A stretch of 58,608 nucleotides of DNA. It comes from Candidatus Poribacteria bacterium. GTDB lineage: Bacteria > Poribacteria > WGA-4E > WGA-3G. Positions 7,773 to 14,800 of this stretch are shown one piece after another; within the stretch, counting starts at the first letter, position 1; every line of letters begins with the position of its first letter. Below the pieces are notes generated by a model. That model worked only from the letters and a program-made list of their open reading frames with translations. It ran no database searches and was not told where the DNA came from. Location of the stretch: NCBI GenBank assembly GCA_007571305.1, contig RKRR01000026.1:1-58608 (forward strand), written 5' to 3'. The position numbers were made by a program, and so were the translations under genes.

Positions 7773-8543
7773 GTGGAATTCAATTTTTTGCATGTCCTCT
7801 TACTGTTTGGTACAGGTATTGCCGCGGGTTTTTTAAACACAGTCGCTTTCGGTGGCTCCCTGCTCGCCCTACCCGTGCTCATCTTCCTTGGCCTGCCTAC
7901 TGCAGTAGCAAACGGTACCAACAGAATCGCCATTTTCTGCCAAAACCTTAGTGCCATTATGGGCTTTCGCCGTAAAGGGGTCTCTGATTTTAACTACGGC
8001 ATCCTACTCGCTATACCAGCAGTTATCGGTGCCGTGATAGGTGCTACAATCGCTGTTGACATTAAGGACGCAGTATTTAACCTCATCCTCGCTGCTGTGA
8101 TGATTACCATGCTGGTTTTAACGCTGATCAACCCAACAGATCGGTTAAAGGACAGAATTGAGAGCAAAGATACGCGCTCTAAGATCATTGCGGTGGTTGT
8201 TTTCTTTTTTATCGGAATTTATGGTGGGTTCATCCAAGCAGGCGTAGGTCTACTTGTTATAACTGCTCTGCGTCTTCTTACAGGTATAGACTTAGTTCGG
8301 ACGAATGCGATTAAAGTTTTTGTTATCTTTTTTTATACCGTGGTCGCACTCGGCATTTTTATCATAAAAGACAAAGTTAATTGGTATTTGGGACCAACAT
8401 TGGCAATTGGCAACGCGTGCGGAGCATGGCTTGGAAGCCATTGGGCAGTTGAAAAAGGCGATAAGTGGATTAAAGTGGTGCTGATTGTCGCTGTTCTGGC
8501 TTTCGCCATCCGTCTTGTTTGGATGAGTGTGAGTGGAGGTTAG
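7773..8543 (+). CDS. TauE/SafE-family membrane permease
   Basis: The protein has 256 residues with about eight transmembrane helices arranged as two repeats. The first helix carries GIAAGFLNTVAFGGSLLALP and is followed by GLPTAVANGTNR, the usual TauE/SafE signature; the second half repeats it as GGFIQAGVGLL and DLVRTNAIKVF. Members export or import sulfite, sulfonates, sulfoacetate or other organic anions, so the substrate is open. The start is GTG at 7773 with AGGGGA upstream. Its stop overlaps by 4 bp the end of the convergent phosphatidyltransferase gene. Confidence 0.83.
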   Translation: MEFNFLHVLLLFGTGIAAGFLNTVAFGGSLLALPVLIFLGLPTAVANGTNRIAIFCQNLSAIMGFRRKGVSDFNYGILLAIPAVIGAVIGATIAVDIKDAVFNLILAAVMITMLVLTLINPTDRLKDRIESKDTRSKIIAVVVFFFIGIYGGFIQAGVGLLVITALRLLTGIDLVRTNAIKVFVIFFYTVVALGIFIIKDKVNWYLGPTLAIGNACGAWLGSHWAVEKGDKWIKVVLIVAVLAFAIRLVWMSVSGG

Positions 8544-9163
8544 CGACTCAACTCTTGATACGAAAAGATGAGACGGTGGATAGCGGTAATGTGTGAGGTG
8601 AGTGTAAGTATGCCAAGTGTACAGAGTAGAATCATGCCTGTACTTTGGAGGAAAGGATACTTGTGTAAGAGTGCCCCTTGTAACACAGTCCCAGCACCGA
8701 GTAAAATAATGCGCTCTGGGCGTTGCATGAGTCCCACCTTGCAGGTCACTTGAAGTCCCTCGGCTCTTGCCCTTACATAACTGACGAGTATTGAACCGAA
8801 CCAGGCACTGAACGCGAGAATTATCCCGAGTAGACTTTCCAAGCCATAAAAGTAGATGAGGGCCCCAAGGAGAAGAAACCCTTCCGAATATCTATCGATA
8901 ACAGAGTCTAAGAGTGCACCCGATGCGCGCGGGTTCCTTTGTGCTCGAGCCACTGCCCCATCTATCATGTCAAAGCTTCCCCCAAACAGAATCAATATCC
9001 CACCTGTGACGAGACGACCTGTCGCAAAGTAAAAGGTCGCGATAAGGTTCACGAAGAATCCGGAGAGTGTCACCATATTCGCTGTAATACCGATCGCAAC
9101 CATCTTATTTGCCACGACAGACAGAATAATTTCAAGTCGGGGTTTCAATTTCGCTTCAAACAT
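8540..9163 (-). CDS. CDP-alcohol phosphatidyltransferase
   Basis: The protein has 207 residues and is an integral-membrane enzyme transferring a phosphatidyl group from a CDP-alcohol to a polyol acceptor in phospholipid synthesis. The family motif DGxxARx8Gx3Dx3D is intact as DGAVAR, then G, D and D (ALLDSVIDR). About five hydrophobic segments surround it. An upstream GTG-type extension exists, but the ATG at 9163 has AAGGAGG nine bases ahead and starts MFEAKLKPRLE, so it is chosen. It overlaps the stop of the AccA-like gene by 8 bp. The acceptor (glycerol phosphate, inositol phosphate or another) cannot be told. Confidence 0.85.
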   Translation of the reverse strand: MFEAKLKPRLEIILSVVANKMVAIGITANMVTLSGFFVNLIATFYFATGRLVTGGILILFGGSFDMIDGAVARAQRNPRASGALLDSVIDRYSEGFLLLGALIYFYGLESLLGIILAFSAWFGSILVSYVRARAEGLQVTCKVGLMQRPERIILLGAGTVLQGALLHKYPFLQSTGMILLCTLGILTLTSHITAIHRLIFSYQELSR

Positions 9164-9797
9164 ACGGTTTTTCCTCCTTGTCAGACGAGTTTGAAGAGAA
9201 CTCCGTCCTGCTTTTCGCTGCAAATCGTAAAGACTCTTGCCGATCTTTGACTAATTCTGAGGCAGGAATCGATTCTACTTGACAAAGGAGTTCCAAAATT
9301 GCGGATTCAATGTCCATTGGGTGCCGCGCGATTTTCACTTTCTCGTGTTCAGAAAGTTGTGTATCCGGTGGTGTCACGAGTACAACCCCATCACTCCATA
9401 TAAGTTCCGGATACGCGTAAGTGCTGTCATAAGCTTCATCGAAAATCGTGATGATAGGGTGCGGCAATTTTAGCAATTTCAATTCAGCGTTCTGAATTGC
9501 CTGCGCACAATCTAACGAGGTTCGACGTTGGACTGTAGCAATGTGAACAACTGGCAGGTTCCACAAAACAATAGGCTTTTTGAGGCGATGCGCCAACGTC
9601 GTTAGCCGTAGAAAACATCGCCACTCCGCAGCACCGTTCAGGCTTTGTGCATCGCTTTGTATCAGGATGACTCTGGTGTCCCGTATCCAAACGAGCCCGG
9701 CAAACTTAAAGGTTCCCTTACTTCCGGCTCTGTCTCCGTACAGTTTGATTGCCTGAGTGAAGGGCGGCTGAGGATATTTGGCGATACTTGATGACAT
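9156..9797 (-). CDS. Divergent AccA-like carboxyltransferase-fold protein
   Basis: From the ATG at 9797 the protein has 213 residues. The stretch FTQAIKLYGDRAG resembles the opening of the AccA carboxyltransferase domain; a GLVWIRDTRVILIQ strand, a LRLTTLAHRLKKPIVLW helix-strand and LPHPIITIFDEAY follow in the AccA order. The glycine-rich oxyanion loops (GGSGGA type) expected in an active carboxyltransferase are missing. A KVKIARHP segment near the end recalls an AccA motif but is out of its usual order. It is perhaps a non-catalytic relative. An upstream extension of the frame is rejected because it crosses the intrinsic terminator at 9836-9872. Confidence 0.45.
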   Translation of the reverse strand: MSSSIAKYPQPPFTQAIKLYGDRAGSKGTFKFAGLVWIRDTRVILIQSDAQSLNGAAEWRCFLRLTTLAHRLKKPIVLWNLPVVHIATVQRRTSLDCAQAIQNAELKLLKLPHPIITIFDEAYDSTYAYPELIWSDGVVLVTPPDTQLSEHEKVKIARHPMDIESAILELLCQVESIPASELVKDRQESLRFAAKSRTEFSSNSSDKEEKPYV

Positions 9798-9835
9798 ATA
9801 TCCAGGGTCTTGGTCGATAGTGAATTGTATAAAAA

Positions 9836-9872
9836 AGGCAGGGAGGTGCATGAAACACCCTCCCTGCCTAAA
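9836..9872 (-). terminator. Strong intrinsic terminator after the LysM gene
   Basis: Read on the minus strand, an 11-bp GC-rich stem (AGGCAGGGAGG with CCTCCCTGCCT, plus-strand arms at about 9837 and 9860) is followed directly by a run of six T. It closes the three-gene unit that starts at 17568. Confidence 0.85.
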
Positions 9873-9888
9873 AGGTGATGGGTTTCGC

Positions 9889-10752
9889 TTATTCGCCGCT
9901 ACGTCCGCCAATGGCGTTGATAGCAAACAAGCCGACACCCGCTGCCACAGTCGTCAGAAACACCAAAGCGCGCTTGGATGAGGAGAGCTCCTCGTGGACA
10001 CCTTTGGCATCCTCAAGTATCATCTCGATTTCACTGATTGCTTTTTGATTGGCTTCAACATTCGCCAATAGCATCTTCACGTTCCCTTCGATTGATTCAA
10101 CGAGTTTGCTTGTTGCCTCCTCTGCCATCTTGTGCTCCTTGATCATCTTCTTGATTCCAGCAAGATGCTCGTCAAGATGAGCGATTTCGTGAATGATAGC
10201 AGATTTATTCGCTGCCAAGGCTTCTTTGATACTGGAAGAGACTGCGTCCCCAGATTGACTCACAGCAGCCATCAACTTTTCTTGTGATTTTAGGCTTGCC
10301 TCAAGTGCTTCGATTTGTGCCTTGAGTTCGTCCATACTCTTATTAAGTCCGCTAATTTCTCCTTGGAGCCTATCTCGCGTTGCTTCGGATTCGGCTAGCT
10401 CTGCCCTTAGCTGTTCAAGCTCTGCCTGCTTTGCTGCAAGTTCTTCCTCAGTAACGTCCTTTACCTCTTTCATCATAGCGATTGGAATACGCAATCTTTC
10501 GCCGGGATAGATAAGGTGCGGGTTGGTGAAATCGTTATATTTGCTCAGTTCGCGCCACCGGAGTGGGTCCTTGAGGTGCTCTTGGCAGAGATCCCAGAGA
10601 GTATCACCCTTCACAATGGTGATGAGCTCGGTGCTACCATCCTCTTCGTGCGGTGTGATTTTCGCAGATGCGGATAACACATAAATTCCACTGAGTGCCG
10701 CGCAAATATACAGAACCAGTGTCAACTTCAGTGTGCCTCTTATCATTTTCAT
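9889..10752 (-). CDS. Secreted or membrane-anchored LysM protein with long coiled coil
   Basis: The protein has 287 residues. A signal peptide or N-terminal helix (to about residue 30, ending ASA) is followed by one LysM domain (about 42-92: TIVKGDTLWDLCQEHL, NPHLIYPGERLRIP), which binds peptidoglycan glycans. A coiled coil rich in Glu, Lys, Ala and Leu spans about 98-255, and a final hydrophobic helix (FLTTVAAGVGLFAINAI) may anchor it in a membrane. It could bridge wall and membrane. It lies 12 bp after the PorV-like gene and ends at a strong terminator, so it is the last gene of the giant-protein unit. Confidence 0.78.
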   Translation of the reverse strand: MKMIRGTLKLTLVLYICAALSGIYVLSASAKITPHEEDGSTELITIVKGDTLWDLCQEHLKDPLRWRELSKYNDFTNPHLIYPGERLRIPIAMMKEVKDVTEEELAAKQAELEQLRAELAESEATRDRLQGEISGLNKSMDELKAQIEALEASLKSQEKLMAAVSQSGDAVSSSIKEALAANKSAIIHEIAHLDEHLAGIKKMIKEHKMAEEATSKLVESIEGNVKMLLANVEANQKAISEIEMILEDAKGVHEELSSSKRALVFLTTVAAGVGLFAINAIGGRSGE

Positions 10753-10764
10753 CAGTTATCTCCT

Positions 10765-11763
10765 TTAAAATCTATAAGAGAGGGACGCAAAGTGAGTCGA
10801 TCCGACTCCGTTAATTTCACTCGCCATACCATCTTGGATGGCATAGTCAATCTGCAAGCCGCCGATGTTCACGCCAAATCCTCCGAAAAGATTTTGGGTG
10901 TCGCGTGATGCTCTGACCCCACCTCGGATAGCAAGAGCGGTGGATTTGTAAGTGACAATGGTGTATTCAGTACCGAGTCTTAGGCTTGTCGCACTCTCGT
11001 CAAGATTGACCATCTCTTGCTCAAGATCGGCTGCGAATGTGACAACGTTACCCATATAGAGGTTATAGGCTGCGCCGACGCTAATCACCATCGGTACTGT
11101 GTCTTCACCCAGGGCTGCCCCCAAGTATTTAGCAGCGAGTCCGTAATGGAAGGTTGGGACCTTTTCCTCGCCTACATCTATGTGAAGGGCATGTCCCATC
11201 AGCCCAACATCCACGCCACCAAACCCACTCTGACTCTCAACCCCTTCTGCTCCAAAGTTATCCATCAGCATGCGACCTGTTAAACCGATACCGAAGTTTC
11301 CGAAACCAATGCCATAGGAGAGGGAATAGGCGTTCGCACTATAATCGAATGTGCCCCCGTAGCGTTCTTTAGCATCATATTGCTGGATACCATTTACGCC
11401 CGCATTTGTAACAGCAAGCCCGATAGATCCGGCTGAACCGAGAGATTTCGTCAATGCGATGAAGTTATGGCTTCTATCCAGATCGAGTTGCTGTGTTGAA
11501 AAATTGAGACTTAAATCCGCTGCGGAGCCCAGCCCTGCTGGGTTCCAAACGGTTGCGGTGGCATCATCGGCGATTGCTGTGAAGGCACCCCCCATGCCGA
11601 TCGAGCGTGCACCGGCACCAAGTCGCAGGTGTGGCATGGCATCCACTCCGGCAAAACTGACCGGTGACACCGCTAGGATAAGAAAGAAAAGTGGCATTAA
11701 ACCGCATAGCAATTTCGGGCCCTGTTTGGAAGCCCATTTCGCAATTTGCTTTGTCATTAACAT
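10765..11763 (-). CDS. PorV/UPF0164-family outer-membrane beta-barrel protein
   Basis: The protein has 332 residues when started at the ATG at 11763, which has AAGGAGG five bases upstream; a longer frame to 11787 is less likely. A signal peptide ends near SFA. The hallmark GAGARSIGMGGAFTAIADD and TVWNPAGLGSAADLSL place it in the PorV/PorQ group. Amphipathic strands run to the terminal HFASLSYRF, a classic outer-membrane C-terminus ending in Phe. It lies 72 bp after the giant secreted protein and 12 bp before the LysM gene, which suggests it helps export or hold the giant protein, as PorV does for type IX substrates. That role is inference. Confidence 0.8.
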   Translation of the reverse strand: MLMTKQIAKWASKQGPKLLCGLMPLFFLILAVSPVSFAGVDAMPHLRLGAGARSIGMGGAFTAIADDATATVWNPAGLGSAADLSLNFSTQQLDLDRSHNFIALTKSLGSAGSIGLAVTNAGVNGIQQYDAKERYGGTFDYSANAYSLSYGIGFGNFGIGLTGRMLMDNFGAEGVESQSGFGGVDVGLMGHALHIDVGEEKVPTFHYGLAAKYLGAALGEDTVPMVISVGAAYNLYMGNVVTFAADLEQEMVNLDESATSLRLGTEYTIVTYKSTALAIRGGVRASRDTQNLFGGFGVNIGGLQIDYAIQDGMASEINGVGSTHFASLSYRF

Positions 11764-11835
11764 TATATCCTCCTTCAGTGTCCACATCGGGAACCGGACA
11801 GATGCCCGATTCCCGATATGCAGACTGCCGTTTAC

Positions 11836-14800
11836 TTAGCGCGTCAGTGCAAGTTTGAGAATAGCATACTCTGGCTCGAAACCATCTGCCACCAGGATTT
11901 GACAGAAATAAACACCTCGAGCTAAGTCTTCGCCAGCAGTGGTGGTTCCATCCCAACCAATTGCGGCTTTGCCAGTGTACTCACCTGCATCCCAAACCTC
12001 GTTATCTACAAGGACTCGAACCGGACGGAGCGTCATGTCGTAAATGACGATGCTCACTGTGGATTGTCGAGTCAGTGTGAAAGAGATACGAGTATTCTCC
12101 TTGAACGGGTTAGGGACGTTAATCGGACGCGATGCCAATACTGGGCCTTCCTCACTCTCAACAAAGAACGTAAACTCATGAACCGCCATGTTCGATTTAC
12201 GGGCACCGGTGCTCTTGTCAGAAACGTTACCCTCTTTATGCGCCATGTCAGATACTTCAAGCTTAACGGTATGTTGTCCGAAAGCGAGATCAACATCCGG
12301 GGTGTATATCACCTGTGATGCAGACTTCTGATTCGGTTTGAGATTAATCAGTCGGTCATCGAAAACGAATCGGATAGAATCAGTATCTATGCCGGATTCA
12401 GCATCGGCGTAGGTTATCGAAATCTGCGGACGGCGTTCAGTCATACGTGCCTCATTCTGTGGGGACGACATCGTGATAACCGGAGCGGCAGTATCAAAGT
12501 CGATTGTGAAACTACCCTTCGCTGTGGCAGAGTTGCCGATTGTATCGGTTGCGCGGACTTCAATCGTATAAGTTCCCTCATCAAGAGGTTCTTCAGAAAT
12601 GAAATCCAAACGTGTGATACCCTCAACATCATCTTCACCATCGTCTTCGGTATCACCTTTCACCTCCTTACCATTGCTATCCATCACGACGATATCCATT
12701 TCGTCAATGCCTGATGCATCGTTGGCACTCGCGGAGATTACCGGGAGTCCAGCACGGATAGTTCCTGTTGGCGTAATAGAGGTGATTGTAGGTGCGACAT
12801 TATCGACTTCCAGTGTGAAGGTCCATGAATGTTCTCTTTTACCGCCTTCGCTGATAGCGATGACTTTGACGGTATGCGTTCCTGCTGTGAAGCTATCGGC
12901 AACCTGAAGGCGTCCATCAGCAATCTGTGCGGGTGCAATGGAGCGGAGCGGTTTGTCATTTATACCGAACTTCACACTTACAACCTTGGATTCCGCATCG
13001 TTAACAACTGCTGAGATCGTTACCCAGCTTTCACCGCTGATGGTTCCCGACGGAGCCGCTTCAGTGATGACTGGCGGTGTTGTGTCTGCTGGAGTCCCTC
13101 CGATAGCAAACTCAGTGGAGCTCTCACCGACGTTGCCGAGAACATCGGCAACCCGCACGGTTACTCGATACGCACCCCCACCGAGTTTCTCAGTGCGGGT
13201 GTAGACCAACGTGCTATTATCAGTTTCCACAGTTTCCTGGTCAACCGCAACATCGATGCTTCCTTGTTCGGGTAGGATCCGTGTTATACCAACTGTTGGG
13301 CCAGCACCCAGTTCCGTAGTTGACCACGCCAAGACTTCCTGACCGTTCTTGTCGGTCCCACTACCCTCACCGTCATTATAGGTTGCGTGAACGGTTAGCA
13401 AACTATCTACTGTATGGTCTTCCGAAGGCGTTTGAATTTCGACCATCGGACCTGTGTTATCCAACTTGATTTCTTTCAACGGGAGACCAACCGAACCGTT
13501 CCGTTTGGTAATAACTGCATCCGGTGTATACATTCCGTCGGATAATCCTGAAACATCTACCTTGAGCGAGAAAGTATTGTCAGGATCCTCCTCACTTTCG
13601 GTTGCTACTTCACTGCCACCAACAGAACCGCTGAGATCTCCAGCATCCAACGAACCATTGTCGACATTAAAGCCTACAGTAAGTGAACTCCGAAGCGGAA
13701 TCGGTTCCGGTGGTGTTCTCGGAACATCCACACCGTCAACGGCTGTAACTGTCAACCTTGTAACGTCAGCAACTCGGAAATTGAGCACATTCACCGTAAT
13801 TTGTGGAGACTCATCGGTTTGCACGTTACCAAATTCGTCAACTGCAAGAGCGTAGAGCATATAAGCCCCATTCTCAACTACTCCGACATCAGTTGTAACG
13901 TCCAGAGCCCCGACTTCACCATCGGTCATGACTTCATTGCCGTCGGCATCTACTTGAACTATTTTAATCGAGGCATACGTGCTCGGATCGGCAGTCGGCT
14001 CAGCGGTATAAATTGCTATCGGTGTTGGAACTGTTTCATCAGCTATTCCACCGACTGTGTAGTTGCCATCTGCGTCTGCTTCAATAGCCCCTGCGACATC
14101 GGCAACAGCGACAATGTTTGTTGGCCCGAGTGGTGCGACATCGTCAACGTTGTCAACCGATAGATAGGTCTTTGCCCCCGGACGTCCTGGGACTTCCTCA
14201 GCACCGCTGGTAATCGCGGTTGCGCTGACCATATACTGGCTATCATCCTTGGAGGCATCGCGTGCTGCTGCACTTTCTGCCGTGATCGTATCTTCCAGAG
14301 CCGTTGTGTCTACCTCAACTGACCATTTCAGGTAGGTTGGATAGGAGATTGGTTTACCTGACAACTCATCCAGGGCCGCAGCTTCAGCTGCAACCGCAAC
14401 AACATCCGTGATAAAGTCGGCATCCTGTTGTAACGCTGCGATTTCTTCCTCGGTAGCGAGAACACCTGTATCGGCTGTCCCAACAACTTCATCCTCAACC
14501 ATCAGATTAATGGAAGCAATCTCTGGATATGTCCGTTGTGGCGTATATCCATTGATAACGACTGTGCCTTGCGGACCACCACTATCTGGATTTGTTTTCG
14601 TAATGGACTCAGTGTCAAGAACGAGTGCCAGAATCTCAATATCCACTGGATGAACACCAGCATCTAATTTAATTGAGAAAGGCTCCGACATCTGTGTGAG
14701 ATTAAGCGCATTGGTTGCCACAGCACGGACCAGGACAGAATCACCAGCACTTACTAACGCGTCAAAATCGGTGACATCCCAACGAACTTCAAAGGTTGAC

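Noticed and set aside
9798..9938. N-terminal extension of the AccA-like frame
   Set aside because: It crosses a strong intrinsic terminator and overlaps the end of the LysM gene.
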